DNA of 64,000 nt from Plecoglossus altivelis (lineage: Eukaryota; Chordata; Actinopteri; Osmeriformes; Plecoglossidae). This document shows, in pieces, positions 24,443 to 37,543 of the stretch. How positions within the stretch are numbered: position 1 is the first letter of the stretch; every line of letters begins with the position of its first letter. Under the pieces are notes generated by a model, which did not search any database, was not told the origin of the DNA, and worked only from the letters and a program-made list of their open reading frames with translations. The stretch spans positions 6,007,443 through 6,071,442 of the forward strand of contig BROE01000019.1 of the NCBI GenBank assembly GCA_036571765.1, written 5' to 3'. The position numbers were made by a program, and so were the translations under genes.

Positions 24443-27400
24443 CTCTGCAGGCAAGTCCCTGTGGGAGCTGGTGGTGGAGCAGTTTGAGGACCTCCTGGTC
24501 AGGATCCTCTTGCTAGCAGCCTGCGTCTCTTTCGTAAGTCGTCCACCAGACAACCGGGGAAATGTCATTGCTTCTCCCCGTCTGACTCGTGTCTCATTCA
24601 TAATGCATGGAGCTCACATCATCCCGGCTCCTCTTCAACCCACACACAGAAGCGGGCCCCTGCGCTGGAGGTTGACGGCTTCCAGGGGCCCTTTACCTTG
24701 TTTCATATTCACAAAGCTAAACTGGTTTACAGCTTTTTCTCAAGGCCCTCTTCAGCGCCTGTCAAATGTTCCGAAACTCTCGTGGAGTGATTGAATTCAT
24801 GCATTTAAAAACACAGTAGAACAAGTGACGCACGTCTCTCTAAAAACGCTAGAAGACTAGGTGTTTCCATGCTTTCGATCGTCACTGTACGGTAATGTTT
24901 GCTGTTCTCACCATGAGTTAAAAAACCATCCCAGTAGTAGCATCATTATTTTCCTGGTTGTGGAGAGCATGCTTTCTAATACGATGCCTGAATAGTGACC
25001 CCGTTTCTGGCCCTAGTGGAGGGTAGGAAGGGTGGGCTTGATGGTCTGGGGAATCCTGACTCCATAATGACTCTTTTCCATCTATTACTGAAACTCCCTA
25101 GTGCCTCAGGTTGGAATTATGCTGCTATTTCAGGAGACGGAAAAAAAGTATTAAATTGTATATGATACTATATAGCAACTCTAATTGCTCATGTTTTTAG
25201 CCCGCCCTTTTAAAAAGTGGTAGGGGTTTTTTCAGAAAGTGCTGTTCATGTGTGGGTTGTAGTTGTAGTGTGAGCTAGAGTGTGGGTTTATTTTTCCTTA
25301 TGTAATTTGGGCTGCCCTTACATGTCATTTAAATGTGTTGTTTACTGTGGAGCAGAGCCCTTGTTCCATTCCACAGCTTTACAGAACCTGTACCTCCCCA
25401 GCAACTCTGGTCTGACTCCCTCGCCATCTCTCCACATGGCGTTGTGCTAAGAGAAAAACACAGCAGAAAAACACGCCGCAGAAGTGCATCTCTGACTCCC
25501 AACCCTTCGTTGTTGTAGCCTAATAACTCATCCACCTTAAATAACCAGACGTTGGACTTCCCTCAGAAACGACCCGCACCTGGATCACTCACCTGGGACT
25601 CTGTCAAACGCATGTCGGATGATGATGCCCACGCCTCCCGCTCCCCCGCTGGGAGCGAGATCTTCACGTTGCCCTTGAACTCTGAGCTGCTGTTTCCCTC
25701 AGGGCTCGGATGCAGTGAGTGTAGGGATGTGCCCTTAGAAGGCCTCACGGGATCGAGCCCTTCCAAGCAGGCTCAGAGGGAACGACCTCGGAGATCTGTG
25801 GTGCAGACGAATGCAACTGATGGGGCTGGAACCTGGAACTCATTTGGATGTCAGTTTGAATAGATTTGAATGGAGATCCTTAGTCTATTCTGGATTTTGC
25901 ATGGAGGGAGTGTAATAACTCTGGTGAGAGCGAATGTATTGTCACTTGTCATTGAGCTGGACTCTACTAGACACCAGGAGCAGTGAGGAAAGGGTGTAAG
26001 GTGTTTAATCTCCCTGTCTGGCCTTTCAACACAGGCTCACAATGATTTTTTCCACCCGTTTTTCCATGTTGTATGTGAGTGAGGGTGTTGGAAGTGAGTG
26101 GATTTGGTCGTGCAGGAAGGGAGCAGAAAAGTCAAATGCTCTTTGCATGAGACCCTCTGTCTCTCTTGGTCTCTCCGTTTTTGGGGGGTGAACAGACTGC
26201 ATAGTAACCAGACACAGGCTTCAACATTATCTCTCTTCTTCCTGGGTTCTGTTCCTTGAAATGGTACATTGTTCGGACGCCTGGGTGCGTTCAGTCATGA
26301 CAATCCATCTGTTTGTGTATGAAATGTTCAGCCAGTCGTTTGATTGCAGTGGCATAATGTGAGCGGTTTAAATGCGTCCCTCGTTTGTTACCGGTGTGTA
26401 GCCATGCAACTGTCTCTACGTGAGACAAGAAGTTCACCTTTAGTAACTTTTTACTTACCGAATAAGGTTTTTTCAAAGCCTTAATACCAAGACTTAACAG
26501 ACTCCCCAGTATGTCCTTAAGGCCTGTTTAAACCTGAGGTCTCTTTTATTCCCTCTTTGTAACTCCTGCCAGTAAAACGAGGATCGCTCGCTAAAGTGTT
26601 AGAATTAGCTTTGAAGCCCCAGAGTGTGGTTTTCAACTGGCTGTCCAAAGAGCTCAGATCAAGTCGCCTTCCATCAATATTCTCCACACAGAGGGGAGAT
26701 TTGCAGCCGCAAACGACCGTGAATGATGAGCTATCGACCGGGCTTGAGCCGACGCTTATCCTGGTGCTCAATACATGATGTGGAGAAACCACTTTTCTGG
26801 GATCTGGTTAAGCCCCTCCTGTTATCTCAAATGATGCATTTCTCTCTCTCTCCTCTCTTTTCAATTTCTCTATCTCTTTGATTTTTTTCTTCTTTCAAGC
26901 CAATTCTCCTGGTCTTCTCGGTGTTCAGGACCTCAGGAAATCCCGTAGACTCAGGTTGTGTTTCGCTGACCTCGCAAATGCCTGTTAACCCTTAAAATGA
27001 ACCCTTGTTCCTGTGACTAAGATATTCTGTCCAGTGGAACCAGATTGTCTACAAAGGATACAAAGGAGAAATTAGCAAGTGGCACGGTGCAATTTCATCT
27101 CAAGCACTGCCGTAGTCTTTTGGGTGAGAATTGCAATGAGACAGGACAACTACGACTTTGACACCAACCCAGTCCTTGGTATTCTTTAGGTTAATTTTAG
27201 CCTGCTGTCTAAGTATTGAACCGAAGATTGCTGAAGGGTGAGTTTCGTATCCTGTGCTTATCTGCAGACGGACAGAACACTGCTAATCTTATGTAGACAG
27301 ACCAGGTCCTGGTGACTCATACCTGCTCTGATTATGTGCAATGTTGTGACCTCAGCAGTTTGCCTCATTCCATCTACAGAACATGGATAAGGTGTTTTTC

Positions 27401-29147
27401 TTAGTGTGTGTCTGAATTTTGCTGTATCAACCATATAGGGCTACTACTGTTGAAACCTCCACCCATGCTCTCTCCCTCAGGCTCACTCCAACAGTGAATG
27501 TGCCCACAGCCCTTTAGGCACCCCGCATGCAACAGACATGTTACCTTTTCCTAATATTACGCTTCATTCATTTCCTGAACCCGACAATGTTGCCATTTCA
27601 GGTCTAAAGGAGCTTTTGTCTCTGGCAAGCAACTGTATATACTGGAGAGGAATGACCCTAGGCCCTGTCACAATCCTCCATGGCAACAGTCCGTCCATTG
27701 TACTTTCAGGCTGGTTGAATAGAGCAGGCAGTCAGTGGAGCACCAGTAGCTTTAGCCTGGTGATGTTATCGTCCAGGACCTTAAGCTGAGGCCACAGGCT
27801 CACTAGACTACACCCACAGCAAGGTACAACTGGATGGGGAACTTTTGTTTGTCTTTCCGAGGTCACATACTGCACATTGCAGTCGAAGGACAAACTGCAG
27901 GCTTTTCAGGGTTTTCAGGAGTAGATACAACCTTTGCTGTTTTCACGCTTGCCTAGAACATGTTTTTTCAGAGTTCTTCAAAGTGAGCACACGAATGGTA
28001 GTAGATAAGACGAGGGCCTTCTGTTGCTAGATCGTCAACCAGGTTGTGTGTGTGTTCTAGGTGTTGGCCTTGTTTGAGGAAGGGGAAGAGACCATCACCG
28101 CCTTCGTAGAGCCCATCGTCATCCTGCTCATCCTCATCGCCAACGCAGTGATCGGCGTCTGGCAGGTGAGGTGTGTGTGTGTGTGTGTGTGTGTGTTTCT
28201 CCTGCATATGAGGTATTTCCATTAGAGAAGAGCGGTGTGGAGTGGCACTATGAACTGGATAATTATGCCTGATCCATTCAGTCGCTGGTATTATATGACA
28301 AGCAATAGACCCAATCCATACACCATAAGCAGTGTTTGCCTAGTAGTCATTACACATGTCCACAGGACTTTATTGTTGTGCTGTGGATACAAAACACCTA
28401 TTAGTGTCTGCATGGAAACCTTGAATTCCATCTGGAGTTCTGGTACAATCACATGTAGGGTTTTTACAGATCCCATACACTATAATATACACCTTACTGT
28501 GTACACATTCACCTCCTAAAAGCCTGTTAAAGTAAATCCTTTACTAACCTTTGAGTGTCAACAATAGACAACCGTAACCATAGAACCCAAGCGTTCAATG
28601 CAACCTAACCTCCTTTTGCCGGAAACTCAAAATAAGTGTGTGAATCATGCTGGCGGTTTGAGGAAACCAAAGGTTTGGAGCATGACTTGGTGAACCAGTG
28701 ACCTGGCCCAGACACCCTGCTCAGCCTGTCCCTGCTCCATCATCCAGGAGCGGAATGCAGAGAACGCCATCGAGGCTCTGAAGGAGTACGAGCCGGAGAT
28801 GGGGAAGGTGTACCGGATGAACCGCAAAGCTGTCCAGAGGATCAAGGCCAGGGACATCGTCCCCGGAGACATCGTGGAGGTGGCAGGTGAGCTGGGCCTC
28901 GTCACTCGTCCTGTTAACGGCAGCGTTTTGCTTCTGTTCACCCACCTGATGTTTCTTTGTTCCCGTCCCACTGTCTGCTTTAGTGGCCAGACTCAGTAAG
29001 GGGCTACTGAATGTACACACACACACACGTACTGTATACGCACTCACACATGTGGTGCTCTGGGCTAGTGGGACTGGAAACATCACTGGAATATCTCAAG
29101 CTGTGTTACATAAGAGCCTTTCATGTGGGTCTACAGGTGAGGGAGAG

Positions 29148-29218
<71 letters not shown>

Positions 29219-32218
29219 GTGTGAGAAAGCTGTAGAGCTGTTGTCTGCAGTGGCTGTGGTAGGTTCTGCATTTAGCGACCCATTTAAATTTCCACAGCAT
29301 CCCCCTACGCCTCTAAACTCTTCAGGATTATCACCTGGATGTTACTAGGTGTTTGTCAGCTTCCCTCTCACCCTTACAGGTCCCCCTACACACACTCACA
29401 CACGCACACACACCCTCTCCCCCCCTGCTGTTAACTCACCCATGTGTGGGTAGATTCCTCTAAAAATAGGCTCGTTTGTTACTCTGATTTCAGTATATCT
29501 GTATATGACAGACCCTTTTCAAGTCACAGCACACACAAGCACACACACGCACACACACACGTACACGGACAAATGAAAATGATTTCTTCATCAAAGTGAT
29601 TAGTGTTTGTTTAGGCAGACCTTGACTTTGCCTTGCTAATGATGTCTTTCAGAAGCAGCGGAATAATATCTTGAGAAATGGAGGGAGGAGGAAGAGAAGA
29701 GGGGGGAAAGGAGGAAGAGGGAGAGAGGAGGAGGGGAGCAGAGGAGGAGGGAAAACACAAGCGAGAAGGAGCACAGCGTTCATACATAATCACGACACTG
29801 CTTGGCAGTCACAACACGAGGGTTAGAGGAAAGGTGCCTGGTCTGAATAGACACTGAGGCAGGAAGGTTTTCACTTCAAAATGAATGAATTCAAGCAGGA
29901 AATTCTTGGTGGTTGTTTTTTTAAGTTTTTTTGAATCTCTTTTTTTCAAACCTTTTTTTTTGAGTCAGACAGACCAAACTCCAGATGGAGCAGCATTCTA
30001 ACAGTTGAACACTGAACTGGGAGGGGAAACGTGCTCATTTGAGATTAGGAGAGGACAGGGAGCAAGGCTGGAGGTGGCAGAGTGTAAGTGGTATGAAGGG
30101 GGAGGCAGGGGAGGGGAGGGGGTGTACGTTACCTGCAGCATCACCCTACGAAACAGAAGCTCTTTGTTTCGCGTGCGCGCGCGCGTGTGTGTGTGTGTGT
30201 GTTATGTGTGCCTGATGGCTGTGTAGGTATGGTTCTGGGCTACGCTGTGACAAGCCCACATTCCTGTACCCCCACCCCCACCAAACACACACGCAAAGCC
30301 TTTCCCGCATAGACTGAGGAGCACACAAACAACACACTTTCAGGCAACCCCCCCCACCCACCCACCCACCAAACAACCCATTACCGTGGCAACAAGACTG
30401 AGCCCGCCACACCTGTGCTGTCGCCCTCTGCTCTAATGGTGTCATTAATCTCTGGCTTGCTTCATCTAGAACTTTACTTCAGTCTGAAGTGAGGACAGGG
30501 TTTTCATCATCTTCCCCAAGCTAATGTTTCCAGAGCTGAGGGCTAACCTTGCTCGTTGCTGTCTAAATGGGCTGCGTCTGTCGTCTGGGCTGCAGGGTTT
30601 CTGTCAGGGTCACAGCGGTCAGACGACCCTCTATCAGTGAAGAGCAGCACGCTCATAATGGACTGTTTATAGTTCACAATCCCACCCAAAACTGTATCTA
30701 CTGGCTTCTGAAAGAATGCAAGGACGCTCTCTCTTTTTCACCCACTTAGACATGAACACAGACCTACAACCCAGGACTGGGGGGGGGGGGGTTCAGGCCT
30801 TGGAAAAGCAGCCAGGGAAAGAGTTCTCTTCTCCAGGGAAAGAGTTCATCCATAGACCTGGGCTGCTTTCCATCAGTCACAGTGACAGGCGCGCTCCACT
30901 GCAGACACATCAGAGTGAGAGTTGGCTGCTCTAAAAGCCAAGGGGATGAATGGAGTTTCTCATAGCAAATCTGTCATGGCAAGTGGAAATGGCAGGAGCT
31001 CTGGGCTCGGGGAAGCTGTTAGTCTTTCACTGGCAGACTGGAGAGGGTTAGGGGGGCGAGAGGCGAAGGTCGCATCCTACTTTTTAAATATAGCCTTAAC
31101 CGTGTGAAGGTATGGTATGAGAAGCTTCAGAGGTGCGTACACTAAACCAACCACAGAGGATTACCTGGGTGCAGGTGTTATTCTAAAGCCTTACCACAGA
31201 GCGTGTCATGGTGTATAGAGCAGAATACCTACCCCTCCTCTCTATCAACATCTTACCACCTAGCAACCTTCAACAACAGTAAACTATTTGTCCACTGGTA
31301 AAATTGTTATTCTGCCCCCCCTTGCATTCAGAAAAAAAGTTGTTATCTTAAAATACAGCACTCCTCTGAAACATGCCGGCGTTTGTTGATAAAGAACATC
31401 CCATCTAATTCCTCTTTTTGCTGGATCCCGATCTTTAAAAAAATCTTCACCAGGATTAGTAGCATTAGTTCCATGTGAGCTCCACGCCAGCTTATAGTGC
31501 AAGGAAAAGTAGCCTGTCAACCACAAGTGCCTTTAAGGCAGAAAAGAGAGAGATATTCACCCACAACTTTCCAGGCTCCCTTGCCTTCCTCTGCCCTCCT
31601 GCCTGCTCATTGGCCCTGGTGCCAGCCAGCACCACAGCACAGTAACGATTTGCACCTGCACTGGAACTTTCCTGGGGTTTTTCAAAAGATGGAAACACTC
31701 CATGAGACGAGCTTTCAGGAACCAAGACGGGCCTAATTGAAGGCCTGAGGAGATGGAACGCTGGGAAGGCCTGCTTGGGGAACACCACGGCTGTCCTGCA
31801 TGTGACGGTGTTCCCCCTCCCCCCTCCCCCCCTTCAGCGCTGCGCTAAGCAGGAAGAGCTGGAACGTTTTCACTACTGCTTGTTCCACTGGAGCTCCGGC
31901 TCCCACAACAGGAGTTTCACATAAGCTTCGGAACCACCAAGTCCAGTTCCACTCATGTCAGCACAGAAGGTGCGGCTACGTAGCGTAGCTAGTGGGCTAC
32001 GAAGCGTAGCTAGTAGCCATGCTGAACACACATGTGCTGTGGAGTTCAAACCGAACACTCAAATCAGATAAAGCAGCTGTGTTGTCAAATCCCATTCCAG
32101 TTGTTGATGTGGAGGGTTGACCAAACGGTTTACTCTGCTTTCATTATTGCCCAGAAGAAAGCATTATCCCCAAGCTCTCTGTATTAGCATTTAGATAGTG
32201 TCTGGGCCAATTCAAACA

Positions 32219-32275
<57 letters not shown>

Positions 32276-34951
32276 GGCCAGGCTGTTGCCCTCTGTCTAC
32301 CCTGGCCGCTGTGGGTTAAGATCCTACTTTCCCCATCCACACACTCACCTCTCCCTTCATCATTCTTATCAAGCAACTCCACAGCAGTGTCAGAAAAAAA
32401 TGTGTGAGAGCCTGACAGGAGCTCTGGAGAAATGTGAAGAATCATAACAACTACGAGATAGAGAGGCGATTCTCTGAACTTTTCCCATTTAAGCCCTACT
32501 TTGGAAATGGTGAAAACAATTTGAGAAACCTATTATAATGCGGGTCTCTTTTTATATCCCCCCCTCCCCCTCCTTTGAAATCACTCAAACCCTTGTTTTC
32601 ACACTCTTGGTGTTGTCACCGATGTAGGAAGGAGGTACTTTTTTTGCTGACAGCACGGAATCGTCACTGCCTCCCCTGTCCTGCTTTGACCCTGGGAGGA
32701 TCTCAGTGCCATTCATCTTGAAGTGGAGGCAGCAAGTAGGGTTTAGGGATTAGATGATCCAGCACAACAATCCACCTCAATGCTTTAGTGTGAAATATGA
32801 GTTTAATTCAGTGCGGAGTGGAGAAGGGCCAGCATGCGGGCTGAGTTGAGCCTCCCCGGCCTGCCTCTTGTTTATGTCTGTGTGGTGAGCGCTTCTGAGA
32901 ATCCGAGTGGGTAATTGATTGGTTTGGACGGCTAGGTGACTCGATCAGAGCTTTATTGACAAGCAGTTGTTTTTCTGGAGAGCGAGCCGGGGCTTTGAAA
33001 GCCAGGTCTCCCTCGTTTCCTTTTTACCCTTCCTCAAAGCTTTTTTTTTTTTGGGTGGGGGGGGGGGGAGGGGGGGGGACCTCAATAGTCATTTGATTCT
33101 GTCGTCGCCGCGATTGACCACTCAATCGCGGCGGTGGGGGGTGGGGTGGGGGGGGTGGAGGTTATGGGGATCTTCCGGCGGTTTCACGCTCTGTTTTCCT
33201 ATTTCCTTTGTGATTACACCACCTGCACAGCCAGACATGCTTTCCGATAGTTCATTCGAAAGGTCGCACACATTCTCACTTCCTCCTGTTTTCTTCTTCC
33301 AGTCCCTTCCGCTTTGATTTTCTTGTTCTTGTTGGGATGTGATCAATTATTGGTCTGCAAACCTGTCCCCCTTCTCTAACCCAAACGGCTGCTGTTGTTG
33401 TTGTGTCTAGTGGGCGACAAGGTTCCTGCTGACATCAGGGTGACCTCCATCAAATCCACCACGCTGAGAGTGGACCAGTCCATCCTCACAGGTACCTAAA
33501 GGAGCCTCAACAGGGAGCACAGCTCCCTTCACTTCACCGCCCTCGTCATCTGAGGAACCCCCCCCCCTGTTTGTTTGAAGCATGTGTAAATGACCGCGAT
33601 CCTGTGTTGCGTCATCTCTGCAGGCGAGTCCGTGTCTGTCATCAAACACACCGATCCAGTCCCGGACCCTCGCGCTGTCAATCAGGATAAGAAGAACATG
33701 CTGTTTTCTGTAAGCTCCTTCATGTTGCTGGGGGCCATGACTGTCTGGGTAGCTCTGTTCTCTACTGCATGTGCTCAGGAAAGCATTCCACAGGCACAGA
33801 TGTGTGTGGGACACGTGGATTTTGAGTGTGGCTGTCTGGCCCAAAGCATTTCAATAAACCTCTAACGTTGCTATTCTCATTATTCACCTCCTCCCTCTCC
33901 TCCTTTTTCTTATTCTCCTCCATCTCTTCCCCCTCTTCTTCCTCCTCCGCTCCTCTCCTCTCTCCCAGGGCACCAACATCGCTTCCGGACGCGCCATCGG
34001 CATCGTCGTCTCCACCGCCGTCTCCACGGAGATCGGCAAGATCCGTAACCAGATGGCGTCCACGGAGCAGGAGAAGACGCCGCTGCAGCAAAAGCTGGAT
34101 GAGTTTGGCGAGCAGCTGTCCAAGGTCATCTCCCTCATCTGCGTGGCCGTGTGGGTCATCAACATCGGACATTTCGGAGACCCGGTCCACGGCGGCTCGT
34201 GGGTCCGCGGCGCCATCTACTACTTCAAGATCGCCGTGGCTCTGGCCGTGGCCGCCATCCCTGAGGGTCTGCCTGCCGTCATCACCACCTGCCTGGCCTT
34301 GGGCACCCGCCGCATGGCCAAGAAGAACGCCATCGTCCGCAGCCTCCCCTCCGTGGAGACCCTGGGCTGCACCTCCGTCATCTGCTCCGACAAGACTGGC
34401 ACTCTCACCACCAATCAGATGTCTGTCTGCAGGGTAGGCGGGACCAGAGGGAGGGCGGTGCATGCTATCACGTCACAATGTTGAATGTTGCAGTTTGTTT
34501 GGTGTCTGGATGTTTGTGTTAGACATCCACCGCATGTCAGCCATTTCAATCAAATGATGCTGTGAAATCTAAGTGAGTGTTGTGCAATGCTGAAGTAGTT
34601 CCTAATATAAGTGAGAGTGATTAGCGTGATTGACACTTCCTTTAAAACACCTGGGAATTTTTGGCCTGTGTGGTTTGTGGAAGGGGGGTAGGTGAAGTTA
34701 AGCGTTTGATGGAAACTCTCTGCAGCGGTGTAGTAATGTTTACTTTCGTGGGACTGCCTTTGGAGCGCTGGCGTGTTGGTACAGCTCGCCAGGATGCTGA
34801 GCGTGTCCGCGTTCCATCTCCTGGGACACTCCTGGCACGCTGGGCTGACTCCTCCCACATCTCTGACTGACTGAACATTCCTTTACATCAGGTGTTGTGG
34901 ATCATGGAGCACACGCACTGTTAACCTGTATTTACACACCTCACTCACAAC

Positions 34952-35012
<61 letters not shown>

Positions 35013-37485
35013 CTGCTGTAGGCTGGTTATAATTCTCTCCTATTCCTTTTCCCTCACCACACAACTGCCCACTTGATACACACACACACACACACACAGG
35101 AAATGCCAAACCTCCCGTTTGTCTTGGTTCCTAGAAATCTGGCACCATGCTTACACAGACACACACACACGTGCATACAAACGTTGGTTAACTCTTTTTA
35201 CTATCACATTTACCATTTGACCCCAGACCTCTGAGGACAGCCCTCTCCTCCATGCTCTGGCCACATGTACAGCCTCAGGCACAGTGAGTTCACACCATCA
35301 GTACCTCAGATCCTGAGGTGAACAACACCTTCTGATGCCAGTGTTGAGCTGAGTGGAATCACGGTAACAGAGAACAAGCTTGTTGATGGGGGTTCGGCAG
35401 TTTAAAGATGGTGTCTGCGGGTCGAAGGGAGTATGGCTGCTTCGCCATCTGTGTGTGGAGGAGTAGTTAGCTCCTGTCTGGACAAGACCGCCACTTTGAC
35501 AGTTTGTCTCTCTGCTCAGACATGCAGAAGCGAACGGCAGGTCATCTCTTTCTTTCCCAGTGTCTTGAATGTACACTCCCCACACTCTAACATCCACCCC
35601 TCCCCTCAGTCAACCCCGCCCCTTCCCCCTCTCTCTAGGATGCCATGGGGCTTGGCCTGTGTGATGTGTGGCATTAGGGAGCCCCTGCTCTCACACGGGC
35701 AGAACAGGGTCATCTGTAAACTGGCCCTGGGAAACCTACAGGAAAGAGATTTGCTCTGGTCAATATTTACCCTGGCCTCTCAGCCCTACTCCCTGGGCTG
35801 GCCTTGTTAGCTCACTGCTGCTACGCGATAAAGGCGGACACGCAGGAGCACATGCACGCACACACTCACTCCTTAAATGGGGGGTTTTTCTGTGTTTTCC
35901 TGCCCATTGTCTGTTTGAGCGATAGGGAGGCAATTTCAGAGTTGCAAACAGAAGCTGTCATTACGATTTCAGTTTGAAAGTCAGGGTGCGCGTGTGCGCA
36001 CGAGCGCACGTGTCTGACCGTTTACATCTCTGCCCCAGCCCTGACACATCCACTGCTACACTGTTACTGATAGGAGGAAACCAGCCGGTAATATCCTGTT
36101 TCCTCGCCATGGGGATATCCCCTGACATACAGAGGGAATCCCTCTGTGACATAACACCATGGATCCTCTGCACACAAGGGACGGGGAAACCCTGCCGATG
36201 TCACCAGCGGCACCATCCAAACACACGCCCCACCAGAGTGAATCAGAGAGCAGAGATAAGGCACGGCCGCCCGAATCGAATCGCATGAATCACATGGGGC
36301 GCTGTTTCCATGGAGACCACCGATCACGGCGCGAGCGGAATACGGAGTGGTGGTGAGCAGCCATGGGTGACCACCAACATGGGAGGGGAGGGTGGGGTGG
36401 GGTGGGGTGGGGGGGCTTAATTTTAGGGGTGCATCTGGGTGGATTAGAGAACGATATTATATTTGGGGATTTGCGCCTGTTGTATTACAGTTACAGACAG
36501 GGGACACTTCAAGGTTGTAAATGTGCTCCAAGAGAGTGCTGTGTGTTGAGGAGAGAGAGAGAAAGAGAGAGAGAGATTTACAGCTCTGTTTCAGCCCTCC
36601 TCTCTCAGAGAACATGGTGTCCCAGTCAGTCTGGCCATTCACCACACAAACCTGGGCAGGATGAGGCAGTGTGACAAACTTTATCCACCAATCTGCTATC
36701 CCGGTCCACTATACCCGCTACCTCTAATGAGAAAATAGACAGACAGGCAGCTGGGCCGTTTGAGACAATACAACCTATGGCTGCGAATCAGAATCGGTTT
36801 TATTCGCCATGCAAGATATACAAGCACAGAATTTACTGTGGCAGGGAAGTGCAAATATACAACATATATGAAACATAATGAAGGTAGATGAAAATATAAT
36901 AAACATCTATTATAAAATACAAATAAGATAAAAAGTGAACACCAGCTGTACAGATGGGGGTTAATAGAACTATGGTAAGTTGGGTATATATAGTGCAGGT
37001 GGAGGGGGGGGGTATATACACAGTAGTGCAACAGTGGGAGGGGGGGGGGTATATACACAGTAGTAGCATTAGAACATAAAGTGATGACAGCCCATTGTGA
37101 TTGACCAAGTGTGGGGTCGCATGCGAGCTGGCCTGGATGCTAGGGTGATTTCCCCCTGACGTGATGCAGCACAGATGTGTGTGTCGGTACATGGCTGTGT
37201 CTGGGTGGGAGGAGGGGCTGGGGCTGGAAACATGTGAGCGGCAGCCGCCCCGCCCTCTGGAGAAAGCTGAGCCATGAGAGCAGCCACTGTGGAGGGGAAA
37301 CAAGGTTTTGTTGGACGGCTGCTTCATTAATTCTTTAATCAGCCAGATTTAATTGAGTCTCAGATTGAGGGAAGCCAGGCAGCCAGGGAGTGCTTTCCTG
37401 TGTGTGTGTGTACGTGTGTGTGCGTGTGTGTGTGTGTGAGAGTGAGTGTAAAACAAGTGGGTGTGTGTTCGTGTGTGCAAAACAA

Positions 37486-37543
<58 letters not shown>

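Larger units (their letters stand above)
28887..33410 (+). other. atp2a3 intron 5
   Basis: 4.5 kb with several GT/GA repeats, a (GC)n(GT)n tract, a 21-bp duplication, G-runs and a perfect hairpin near its 3' end. Confidence 0.85.

Noticed and set aside
33762..34463. 233-residue open frame on the - strand
   Set aside because: It is the antisense shadow of the GC3-rich SERCA3 exon 8; the + strand matches the family perfectly.
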